In this document: positions 6,845 through 14,514 of the stretch, piece by piece
Numbering within the stretch: the first letter of the stretch is position 1
Layout of the letters: every line of letters begins with the position of its first letter
Source: Clostridium sp. CAG:594
Lineage (GTDB): Bacteria > Bacillota_I > Bacilli_A > RF39 > UBA660
Reading direction: 5' to 3'
Length of the DNA stretch: 16,593 nt
Assembly: GCA_000434835.1 (NCBI GenBank)
Contig: FR881470.1
Location: 1-16,593 of the forward strand
Notes under the pieces: generated by a model
Told to the model about the DNA's origin: nothing
What the model saw: the letters and a program-made list of their open reading frames with translations, nothing else
The model's database searches: none
Program-made: the position numbers and the translations under genes

Positions 6845-6860
6845 ATTTTTGGTGATAAAA

Positions 6861-7649
6861 ATGAATGAAGAAAACCTAATTACTTATTATAATAAATTTA
6901 ATGAAGATAAAAGATTAACTCATAGACATGGTATTATAGAATTTAATACTACTATCAAATATATTGACAAGATATTAAAAAACATGAATAACCCAAAAAT
7001 AATAGACGTTGGCGCAGGTTGTGGTAAATACTCTATTTATTTAAGTGATAAAGGTTATGATGTTACTGCAATTGAACTTGTAAAACATAATTTAATGACT
7101 TTAAAAAGCAAAAATAAAAACGTTAAAGTATATCATGGTAACGCCCTAAATCTATCTAAATTCAAAGATAACTCATTTGATATGGTACTTCTTTTTGGGC
7201 CTTTATATCATTTAATTAGTATGGAAGATAAACTAAAGGCTTTAATGGAAGCTAAAAGAATTGTAAAAGAAGGCGGCTATATTTTAATAAGCTATTACAT
7301 GAATGAATATGCTATTATAAAACACGGATTTATGGAAAATAACATAACCTCTGCAATAAAAAATGGTGACGTAGATAAAAACTTTCATATAACACCAAAA
7401 GAAACTGATTTATATAGTATGGTTAGAATAAAAGACATAAACTACCTAAAGTGCAAAGCAAATCTTAAAAGGGTTAAGATAATTTCTCAAGATGGTCCAT
7501 CAGACTACATAAGACCAGTAATTAATAAGATGGACGATGAAACATTTAAATTATATTTTAAATACCATCTTAAAACTTGTGAAATGAAAGAATTATTAGG
7601 GGCTTCATCACATGTTTTAGATATATTAAAAAAGTATGATGATAAATAA
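6861..7649 (+). CDS. Class I SAM-dependent methyltransferase
   Basis: This 262-aa protein has the Rossmann-fold motifs of class I methyltransferases: motif I IIDVGAGCGKYSIYLSDKG (about 47-65), the acidic end of strand 2 in VTAIEL (Glu72), motif II-like KVYHGNALNLSKF, and motif IV FDMVLLFGPLYHL. The open frame reaches back to 6765, but that extension runs through the promoter of xseA, has no ribosome binding site and reads as low-complexity sequence. The ATG at 6861 follows GGTGAT, so I use that start. The substrate is unknown. The GPLYHL motif is common in small-molecule methyltransferases of Firmicutes. It is transcribed alone, divergent from xseA, and ends in a two-way terminator. Confidence 0.88.
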   Translation: MNEENLITYYNKFNEDKRLTHRHGIIEFNTTIKYIDKILKNMNNPKIIDVGAGCGKYSIYLSDKGYDVTAIELVKHNLMTLKSKNKNVKVYHGNALNLSKFKDNSFDMVLLFGPLYHLISMEDKLKALMEAKRIVKEGGYILISYYMNEYAIIKHGFMENNITSAIKNGDVDKNFHITPKETDLYSMVRIKDINYLKCKANLKRVKIISQDGPSDYIRPVINKMDDETFKLYFKYHLKTCEMKELLGASSHVLDILKKYDDK

Positions 7650-7665
7650 AATATCACATACTTTT
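7630..7665. terminator. Bidirectional terminator between methyltransferase and mutS operon
   Basis: AAAAGTATG (7630-7638) and TGAT (7640-7643) pair with ATCA (7653-7656) and CATACTTTT (7657-7665), with one bulged A. On the plus strand it is followed by ATTTTTATAT, and on the minus strand by a T-run. It can therefore serve the methyltransferase gene and the oppositely directed operon ending at 7670. The TAA stop of the methyltransferase (7647-7649) lies in the loop. Confidence 0.75.
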
Positions 7666-7669
7666 ATTT

Positions 7670-8221
7670 TTATATACCATTTTTTAATGGTTTAAATTGT
7701 TTACTTTTTATGTTTTTACCTATAGATAAATCATAGTCTTCACTACCTAAAAAGTGTTCTTGAACTAGTGTTTCAGTATATCCATTCGTAAGGGGCACAT
7801 CAATATATTTATATTCTTTTATACTTTTTATACTACTATCATCATCTTTGTATTCTAGTCTGAATTTCTTAGAGTCAAGTTTTGAATCTTTTAGTAATTC
7901 TTTGGTTGTTATAACATCTAATTTTAAAAGTTCTAAAGAAAGTGTATCCAACTTAATTAATCCATTTTCTCTAGCCATATCACCCATTCTATTACTATTA
8001 AAATATTTTAAAATCACTCCTTGTGTTATAAATAAAGCACCATAAAACGGAATAGAAATTTCATTAAATTCTGATAACAAGGTCATTTGTGTTATCATCA
8101 AACCTAAATTAACATACGTAAAAGGATTTTTAAAATTATTCTTTTGATATAATTTAAAGCTAAGTCCGTCATTGGCCTGCGAAGCGGCATCAAGTAAATC
8201 ATAATTAACATTTATTTTCAT
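7670..8221 (-). CDS. Hypothetical protein with a hydrophobic hairpin, 183 aa
   Basis: I recognise no family. The protein starts with a polar N-terminus (KINVNYDLLDAASQANDG). Two moderately hydrophobic stretches (about 36-51, YVNLGLMITQMTLLSEF, and 56-72, ISIPFYGALFITQGVILKYF) could form a membrane hairpin. A charged C-terminal half of about 110 residues follows. There is no signal peptide or catalytic motif that I can name. AAGGAG lies ten bases before the ATG. It is the last gene of the mutS-nusB operon, 26 bases after nusB, and ends just before the two-way terminator. A membrane-associated role is inferred from hydrophobicity only. Confidence 0.65.
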   Translation of the reverse strand: MKINVNYDLLDAASQANDGLSFKLYQKNNFKNPFTYVNLGLMITQMTLLSEFNEISIPFYGALFITQGVILKYFNSNRMGDMARENGLIKLDTLSLELLKLDVITTKELLKDSKLDSKKFRLEYKDDDSSIKSIKEYKYIDVPLTNGYTETLVQEHFLGSEDYDLSIGKNIKSKQFKPLKNGI

Positions 8222-8247
8222 ACACCCAATACTCCTTAATTGGTAAA

Positions 8248-8646
8248 CTAATTTATCTTTTCTTTATATACGTTATCTAAAACCTTGTTAATCATATTTT
8301 TAACCTTATCATCAGAATATGATTTAGCAAGTTCTACCGCTTCATTAATTGCAACTACATCAGGGGTATCAGTATAAAGAAGTTCATATAAACCTAAGCA
8401 TAATATTGCTTGATCTGTTAGACCTAAACGAGACATCTTCCAGTCTTTTAAGTTTTGATCAGCCTTTTTATATAGTTCATCTTTTTTATCTAAAACTCCA
8501 TTTACCATTTCTCTTACAAACAAATTATCTATCTCTAAATTCTCATCTATAACATCTTTTACATCATAACTTATTTTATCTCTTTGATATAAGAATATTT
8601 GATATAAAATGGTCATAATTATCCTTCTAGATTCATTTCTATTCAT
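8248..8646 (-). CDS. nusB: Transcription antitermination factor NusB
   Basis: NusB pairs with S10 (NusE) to bind the boxA element of nascent rRNA and promote antitermination of rRNA operons. The 132-aa length is normal and the protein is all-helical. The N-terminal NRNESRRIIMTILYQIFLYQ matches the RxxAR...LYQ start of the family, with Ala replaced. The conserved C-terminal half is clear: FVREMVNGVLDKKDELYKKADQNLKDWKMSRLGLTDQAILCLGLYELL (about 43-90), then VVAINEAVELAKSYSDDKVKNMINKVLDNV. GGAGGT lies upstream of the ATG. It is third in the operon, 14 bases after the 286-aa gene. Confidence 0.95.
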   Translation of the reverse strand: MNRNESRRIIMTILYQIFLYQRDKISYDVKDVIDENLEIDNLFVREMVNGVLDKKDELYKKADQNLKDWKMSRLGLTDQAILCLGLYELLYTDTPDVVAINEAVELAKSYSDDKVKNMINKVLDNVYKEKIN

Positions 8647-8660
8647 AGCTTACCTCCATA

Positions 8661-9521
8661 TTATATTTTAGAGTCAAATTTCTTCATGCATTTTTCTCTT
8701 AATTCATCAGTTGTAATAAGAGCACAAAATGCAAAGTAATTTTGATCCATTTTAGTAAACATATCGTTTACAATTATTTGATATTTATCAAGTAATGCTT
8801 GTTCGCTTGAATCAGTTTGTTTCATTACTATTCTTTTTATATACATAATGCATAATTTATCTAAAACGTTTATTAATAGTTTTGTGTTATCGTCCGTAAA
8901 AATATTTTTTATAACAGATTCATAACCATTAAAATACATATCGTGAATTAATTTATTTTCATTAATTCCCTTACAAATAAATAATTGTTTAAGTAAGGAA
9001 ATTATTAAATTATAATTAGTGTATCCTGCTCTTATTTGAATCTTTTTTCCCATTATTTCTTCTTCGCAGGTCTTTGGCATAACGATTCTAGAACCCATTG
9101 TATCCATCGTGTATATTTTTTCTGCAGTCATATTACATAATGCATTTGATAGTGCTATATGGTTATCATTAGCTTCAAATATGACTTCAGTTACAGCCTT
9201 ATAAAAGTTTGTTTCATAAAATGCAGAGTTACTTTCTTTTAAAGCTCCATTTATATATAAAACTCCATTACTTACCATGTAATAATCCATTTTGTTAACT
9301 CTGTTAAACATAAGAGAAATAAATTTTATTTTAGATGCAAACTTATTAACCATAGGGACCAAATCCTTAGGCTCCATATAACCTAAGTTTAGACACGCTA
9401 TAAAATACTTTCTAAGTAAATTAAACTCATCTTCCTCATATCTAGCTCCATTAGAAGTCATCGCTTGCATAACAATGTCTTTTATAGGAATTTTAATATC
9501 TTTCTTTTCTTGTCCATCCAT
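8661..9521 (-). CDS. Conserved-looking protein of unknown function, 286 aa
   Basis: I cannot name a family. The protein is soluble and mostly helical, with no signal or membrane segment. The central part is the most structured: FYETNFYKAVTEVIFEANDNHIALSNALCNMTAEKIY (about 100-137 here), then a segment with AGYTNYNLIISLLKQLF and MYFNGYE. Its layout vaguely recalls small zinc-metalloprotease-like proteins of gut Firmicutes, but no HExxH motif is present. The frame is open from a GTG at 9528-9530, directly after the mutS stop. The ATG at 9519-9521 is the better start, because AGGTGA lies five bases before it and the GTG is part of that site. It sits between mutS and nusB in one transcription unit, but a role in repair or RNA metabolism is not shown. 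Confidence 0.7.
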   Translation of the reverse strand: MDGQEKKDIKIPIKDIVMQAMTSNGARYEEDEFNLLRKYFIACLNLGYMEPKDLVPMVNKFASKIKFISLMFNRVNKMDYYMVSNGVLYINGALKESNSAFYETNFYKAVTEVIFEANDNHIALSNALCNMTAEKIYTMDTMGSRIVMPKTCEEEIMGKKIQIRAGYTNYNLIISLLKQLFICKGINENKLIHDMYFNGYESVIKNIFTDDNTKLLINVLDKLCIMYIKRIVMKQTDSSEQALLDKYQIIVNDMFTKMDQNYFAFCALITTDELREKCMKKFDSKI

Positions 9522-9530
9522 TTTAATCAC

Positions 9531-12086
9531 CTAGTCCTTTTTATCCATTTCACTTTTAAGTTCGTATAATACGTTTAAAGCTTCCATCGGAGATAATTCA
9601 AGTGGGTTTATATCGTCCAATTTCTTTTTAATTATATCATATTTATTAATAGGTGCAACACTTTCTTCTAAATTCATACTTATTTGACTTACTACTTCTT
9701 TTTTAGGCTTTTTATTTTCATAAGTTTTAAGTATCTCATCTGCCCTTTTTATTAAAGAATCTGGTAATTGTGCTAATTTTGCAACATGAATTCCATAACT
9801 TTTATCTACGCTTCCATCTTTTACCTTATGTAAAAATGTAATAACACCATTTTCTTCATGAGCGGATACATGTACGTTTTTAATGTGGGCTTTATGTTCT
9901 TCAAGACTTGTTAATTCATGGTAGTGAGTTGAGAAAAACGTAATTGCCTTTATGTTATCATGAATGTATTCAATAATAGCTTGTGCAAGAGAAATACCAT
10001 CGTAAGTTGCCGTACCACGTCCTAATTCATCAAATAAAATTAAACTACGCTCTGTTGCACCTAAAATAGCACGGTTAGCCTCTTTCATCTCTACCATAAA
10101 TGTAGATTCACCACTAACTAAATCATCTGATGCTCCAATACGAGTAAATATCTTATCAAATATTGGTAAATAAGCTTCTTTTGCAGGCACAAAACATCCT
10201 ATTTGAGCCATTATAACAATCATTGCCATTTGCCTCATATAAGTTGATTTACCTGCCATATTAGGCCCTGTTATAAGTTCTACATATTTATCTTTAGTAA
10301 ATATTATATCATTTGATACAAACTCACCATTTAATACTTTTTCAACTACTGGATGCCTTCCTTCTATTATTTTAACTTCTTTATCAAGAGTAATAATTGG
10401 TCTTGTGTAGTTATTTTCTTCTGTCACGGTTGCAAAAGCTATCATAACATCTAATTTTGCTACCATTTTAGCAGTTAACTGAATGGTTGGTATTACTTCT
10501 TTTACCTTGCATCTTATGTTTGTAAAAAGTTCATATTCTAAGTTTATTATTTTTTCTTCAGCACCTAAAATAAGTTGTTCTTTTTCCTTTAATTCAGGAG
10601 TAATAAATCTCTCGTTATTAGCAAGCGTTTGTTTTCGCTCCCAGCCGAACTCTTCTTTAACCTGGCGGCTATTTCCTTTAGAAACCTCGATATAATAACC
10701 AAAGACTCTGTTATATCCTACTCTTAAGTTTTTAATTCCAGTTCTTTCTTTTTCTTTTTCTTCTAGTTTTGCAATAAAGTCCTTACCACCACTTCTAGCA
10801 AGTTTTAAATCATCTAATTCTTTATTGTAACCAGACTTTATTAAGTATCCTTCTTTTAAAGTAATAGGAGGATTTTCATAAATGCTTTTATCTAAAAATT
10901 CATATAAATCAGTTAAATCATCTATTACTAAGTTAAAGCCTAGAATACTTACAATTTCTTTTATTCTAGGTAATACTTTAAGAGAGCTTTTAAGCTGAAG
11001 TAAATCCCTTGCATTAGCATTACCAAATGATACTCTTCCTGCTAATCTTTCAAGGTCATAAACTTCATTTAATAATTCTTTTAATTCATCTTTAAGCAAG
11101 AATTCTTCAAGCAATTTAGATACCATATCATATCTATTTTCTATTTCTTCTTTATCAATAAGTGGATTTTCAATCATCTGCTTTAGCATGCGGGAGCCCA
11201 TTGCAGTCTTTGTTTTATCAAGTAACCATAAAAGTGAATATGTTCGCTCTTTTGTTCTTAAGTTTTCAGTTAATTCTAGATTTCTTTTTGTATGAATATC
11301 CATCTTCAAATAAGTTTTATAATCTTTTACCTTAACATTTTGTAAATGATCAATACTTCTTTTTTGAGTACTTGTTAAATAATTTAATAAAACACATACT
11401 GAAGATATTATCCTAACGTCTTTAATATCTTTATATAAATCTTTATATTCTTTTATTTCTATATCACAATCTTCTTTTGATATTGTAATGGAATAATTAT
11501 TTTTTAAAGTATTTGTAATTCTAGGATCAACATTACCATTTATTATTAACTCTGTTATGTTATCATTTACTATTTCATTTATTATTTTTTCAAGTTCGTA
11601 TTCTACTAATACGCTTATAAATTCTCCCGTAGATAAATCAGCATAAGAAAGTGAAAAACAGTGTCCTAAGTCCTTTAATGCTCCAATAAAGTTATTGTTT
11701 TTAGCATCTAGCATATCATCTGACATAACGGTACCCTTTGATACTATTCTAATTACTTCTCTTTTAACTATCCCTTTAGCATCCTTTGGATCTTCTACCT
11801 GTTCACATATTGCAACTTTGTATCCCTTATCAATTAATTTATCGATGTATATGTTGGCAGCATGATGAGGAACCCCGCACATTGGTATTTTCTCATCTAA
11901 TCCAGCATTTTTACCTGTTAAGGTAAGCTCTAAATCATGTGATACATTTATTGCATCTTCAAAGAACATTTCATAAAAATCACCAATTCTATAAAATAAA
12001 ATAACATCTTCATAGTTATCCTTAGTTTCTAAATATTGTCTCATCATAGGAGAGACTTTTTGTCTATCTACTTCACTTCTAGTCAC
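9531..12086 (-). CDS. mutS: DNA mismatch repair protein MutS
   Basis: MutS is an ATPase that recognises mismatched or looped bases and starts mismatch repair. The 851 aa are a full-length MutS1. The mismatch-recognition motif F37-Y-E39 is in RIGDFYEMFFEDA. The connector, lever and clamp domains run through the middle (KMDIHTKRNLEL; the clamp area near 440-500 with RVFGYYIEVSKGN). The C-terminal ATPase has Walker A GPNMAGKST (607-615), the DDLVSGESTFMVEM loop (654-667), Walker B ILFDELGRGT (683-692) and STHYHEL (719-725). All are intact. Translation starts at GTG (12084-12086), six bases after AGGTGA. The overlapping ATG one base away is followed at once by TGA and cannot be used. It is first in an operon with an unknown gene and nusB. 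No mutL is in the window. Confidence 0.97.
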   Translation of the reverse strand: MTRSEVDRQKVSPMMRQYLETKDNYEDVILFYRIGDFYEMFFEDAINVSHDLELTLTGKNAGLDEKIPMCGVPHHAANIYIDKLIDKGYKVAICEQVEDPKDAKGIVKREVIRIVSKGTVMSDDMLDAKNNNFIGALKDLGHCFSLSYADLSTGEFISVLVEYELEKIINEIVNDNITELIINGNVDPRITNTLKNNYSITISKEDCDIEIKEYKDLYKDIKDVRIISSVCVLLNYLTSTQKRSIDHLQNVKVKDYKTYLKMDIHTKRNLELTENLRTKERTYSLLWLLDKTKTAMGSRMLKQMIENPLIDKEEIENRYDMVSKLLEEFLLKDELKELLNEVYDLERLAGRVSFGNANARDLLQLKSSLKVLPRIKEIVSILGFNLVIDDLTDLYEFLDKSIYENPPITLKEGYLIKSGYNKELDDLKLARSGGKDFIAKLEEKEKERTGIKNLRVGYNRVFGYYIEVSKGNSRQVKEEFGWERKQTLANNERFITPELKEKEQLILGAEEKIINLEYELFTNIRCKVKEVIPTIQLTAKMVAKLDVMIAFATVTEENNYTRPIITLDKEVKIIEGRHPVVEKVLNGEFVSNDIIFTKDKYVELITGPNMAGKSTYMRQMAMIVIMAQIGCFVPAKEAYLPIFDKIFTRIGASDDLVSGESTFMVEMKEANRAILGATERSLILFDELGRGTATYDGISLAQAIIEYIHDNIKAITFFSTHYHELTSLEEHKAHIKNVHVSAHEENGVITFLHKVKDGSVDKSYGIHVAKLAQLPDSLIKRADEILKTYENKKPKKEVVSQISMNLEESVAPINKYDIIKKKLDDINPLELSPMEALNVLYELKSEMDKKD

Positions 12087-12121
12087 ATTAAATCACCTGG
12101 TATTTATTATATAATAAATTG

Positions 12122-12152
12122 GAAAAAAAAGCCATTAATTAATGACTTTTTT
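12122..12152 (-). terminator. Terminator of the ABC exporter operon
   Basis: On the minus strand AAAAAAGTCATT pairs with AATGGCTTTTTT around AATT (12125-12152), giving a stem of up to 12 pairs with one G-T pair, running into a T-run. It is nearly symmetric, so it could also stop plus-strand transcripts. It lies ten bases after the stop of the gene ending at 12162 and about 40 bases before the mutS start codon, so the mutS promoter must lie next to or within it. Confidence 0.85.
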
Positions 12153-12161
12153 GAGCTTTAA

Positions 12162-13895
12162 CTATTCTTTATTTTCTATTTTTTTGCCGCAATATAATTC
12201 TTTATAATATCCATTTTTCTTTATTAATTCATCATGTGTTCCTAATTCTTTTATAACACCATCTTTAATGTATATAATAATGTCTGCATTTTTAATTGTT
12301 TTAAGTCTGTGTGCAATTATAAAAGAAAATTTATTTTTTAAAACCTCACGAGTTGCTTTCATAACCTTTTGTTCAAACTCTAAATCAAGATTTGATGTTA
12401 CCTCATCCATTATTAATATATCTGAGTTTTTAAGTATTGCTCTTGCAAAGTTAAGTAGTTGTTTTTCACCATAGGAAATCTTATCGGTATATATATTAAT
12501 TAAGGTATCGTATCCTTTTTCAAGACTTGAAATCTTATCATGCAATCCTATTTTTTTACAAACATCAACTACTTCATCACGGGTAATCTTTCTTTTAGAA
12601 CCATATTTTATATTATCTAATATACTCATATTAAAAATAACTGGTTCTTGAAATACATAACTAATGTTGTCTCTTAAACTCTTTAAATCATAATCTAAAT
12701 AATTTATACCATTTATTTTTATCTTGCCACTAGATATATCATAAAACCTGGGTAACAAATTAACTAGTGTTGATTTACCACATCCACTTTTACCAACGAG
12801 TGCAATTTTAATGGGTTTTTCGCATTTAAAATTAATGTCCTTTAAAATGTCATTTACACCGTCATAACTCATCTTTACGTGACTAAATTCTATGTTAGAT
12901 ACTTTGTTTAAAGTAAGAGAACCACTATTTTCTTCCTTACTTAAATTGCATAATTCATATATTTTTAAATATGCATTATATTCACTATTAGCCTCATTTT
13001 TAAAATCAACTATTACATTCATATCATTATCTAAATCTGCAATATAATTTCTAAATAAAATAACTAGTGCAAGAGAACTTATACCAGATATCGCATTAAG
13101 TCCACATACATATACTATAATTAACGTAGATATAAAACTTATAAAGCTGAATAAATACTTATGAACATATATTAATCTATTATATTTTAATACTTCATTA
13201 GTTGTCTTTTTTAATAACTCATCTATTTCACTTAAATTACTCTCTTCTATTCTAAGTGTTTTATTAGTAGAATAACTATTTACAAACTCATTAGATTTAG
13301 AAGATAGTTCTAATTTTATATCCTGAAGTCTTTTAATTATTTTTCTGTTTTTATTATATAGTGGTTTTAACATAAAATAACTTGCAAAAAATATTGGAAT
13401 AACAAGTAAGGACAATCTAAAATCCATAAAACACATTATTATAAGGGTATAAAACACATTTTTATACTGAATTGAATAAATTCTCATGTATGACCAAGGA
13501 AATAATAAAGATGCGTTTTTTGCCTCAGTGGTATTTAAGGATATTAACTCTCCTACGTGATATGAATCTATTTCCTTAGATTTTGATTTAACTATGTTAT
13601 TAAATAATTTGTTTTTAATATTTTTATCTTCATCCACCATTAAATCTGCTCTTTTTTGATTGTAAATAAAAATCTGAATCGTTCTTAATATTACCAAGAT
13701 AATGTATATAAAAGATAAGAAAAACACCATTTTTATTTTTTTATATGGAAAGTATTTATCGAGTATTAAAGTAGTTAATAATGGACCCGTAAACACTAAT
13801 ACGCTAGGTAATAATCTAAGTACGTACCAAAACATTATTCTTTTACCATTACCACCGAATGAAAATAATGTTTTTAGCATTTCTTTTTTATTCAT
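12162..13895 (-). CDS. ABC exporter, second half-transporter with intact ATPase site
   Basis: This is a 577-aa half-transporter: an N-terminal six-helix exporter domain (about 20-300) and a C-terminal nucleotide-binding domain (about 335-577). Visible motifs are Walker A GKSGCGKST (about 368-376), Q-loop FQEP (Gln416), signature ISYGEKQ (about 473-479), Walker B ILIMDE with the catalytic Glu at about 498, and H-loop His529 in IIAHRL. The Walker A, Walker B and His are consensus while the signature is altered. That is the pattern of the active partner in heterodimeric exporters such as the BmrCD and TM287/288 types. The frame is open from a GTG at 13902-13904, but the ATG at 13893-13895 follows AGGTGA and is preferred. 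It overlaps the end of the first half-transporter by eight bases. The substrate is unknown; drugs, lipids or peptides are possible. Confidence 0.92.
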   Translation of the reverse strand: MNKKEMLKTLFSFGGNGKRIMFWYVLRLLPSVLVFTGPLLTTLILDKYFPYKKIKMVFFLSFIYIILVILRTIQIFIYNQKRADLMVDEDKNIKNKLFNNIVKSKSKEIDSYHVGELISLNTTEAKNASLLFPWSYMRIYSIQYKNVFYTLIIMCFMDFRLSLLVIPIFFASYFMLKPLYNKNRKIIKRLQDIKLELSSKSNEFVNSYSTNKTLRIEESNLSEIDELLKKTTNEVLKYNRLIYVHKYLFSFISFISTLIIVYVCGLNAISGISSLALVILFRNYIADLDNDMNVIVDFKNEANSEYNAYLKIYELCNLSKEENSGSLTLNKVSNIEFSHVKMSYDGVNDILKDINFKCEKPIKIALVGKSGCGKSTLVNLLPRFYDISSGKIKINGINYLDYDLKSLRDNISYVFQEPVIFNMSILDNIKYGSKRKITRDEVVDVCKKIGLHDKISSLEKGYDTLINIYTDKISYGEKQLLNFARAILKNSDILIMDEVTSNLDLEFEQKVMKATREVLKNKFSFIIAHRLKTIKNADIIIYIKDGVIKELGTHDELIKKNGYYKELYCGKKIENKE

Positions 13896-14514
13896 AGCTA
13901 TCACCTACCTTATCAGTTCCGATTTCATATATTTTTTTATATTCAGGAATTTTAATTAACTCGCTATGAGACCCAACATATGCCTTGTTATTTTTAATAT
14001 AAATTATCTTGTCAAATATGGGAGCAAGCGCTATATCATAAGAAACTACAATCTTTGTAAAATCATCTTTTCTTGATAATAAATCATTTAATATTTGTTT
14101 TTTATTCTTGTTATCAATCGCAGAAAAAGAATCATCAAATATCATAATGCTTTTTGGTTTGACAAAACATCTAGTTAAGATAAGTCTTTGGTTTTGACCT
14201 TTAGAAAGTTTTATTCCTTTTGTTCCAAGCTTGGTTTCATAACCATCTTTAAGACGCATAACATCATCATAAAGCATGAATTCTTTTGATAAGTCAACCA
14301 TGTAAGAATCCGGAATATACTGATCAAGAACTTTTATATTATCCCTTATTGTTTTGCTGTAAATATAAGAATCTTGTAAAATCATACATATATATTCTCT
14401 TATGTTCTTCTTATTCATATTTCTTATTTCTACGCCGCCTATTTTTATACTACCTTCATATTCATAAAACCCAATTAACGTTTTAAATAAAATTGTTTTA
14501 CCACTTCCTGTTTT
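13888..14514 (-). pseudogene. C-terminal part of the frameshifted first ABC half-transporter
   Basis: This is the nucleotide-binding domain remainder in the frame one base off from the upstream piece. It begins in the middle of Walker A (TGSGKT after the shift). It then carries the Q-loop ILQDS, signature LSKGQ, Walker B IMIFDDSFSAID and a C-terminus ending SYE. Asp replaces the catalytic Glu after Walker B (FDD), and the usual H-loop His is missing (VVSYD). Both are typical of the degenerate site in heterodimeric ABC exporters, so they predate the frameshift. An ATG at 14416-14418 opens a 176-aa frame, but it lacks a good ribosome binding site and would lack Walker A, so it is unlikely to be a functional protein. 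With one base restored the two pieces make 587 aa. The piece could still be made if ribosomes slip back one base at the A-run. Confidence 0.8.

Noticed and set aside
6765..6860. N-terminal extension of the methyltransferase frame
   Set aside because: It overlaps the xseA and methyltransferase promoters, has no ribosome binding site and reads as hydrophobic low-complexity sequence. The ATG at 6861 has GGTGAT before it.
14416..14418. Independent start of a separate 176-aa ABC ATPase gene
   Set aside because: It has no good ribosome binding site and would lack Walker A. The frame continues upstream to the exact point where the other half breaks, showing one gene split by a frameshift.
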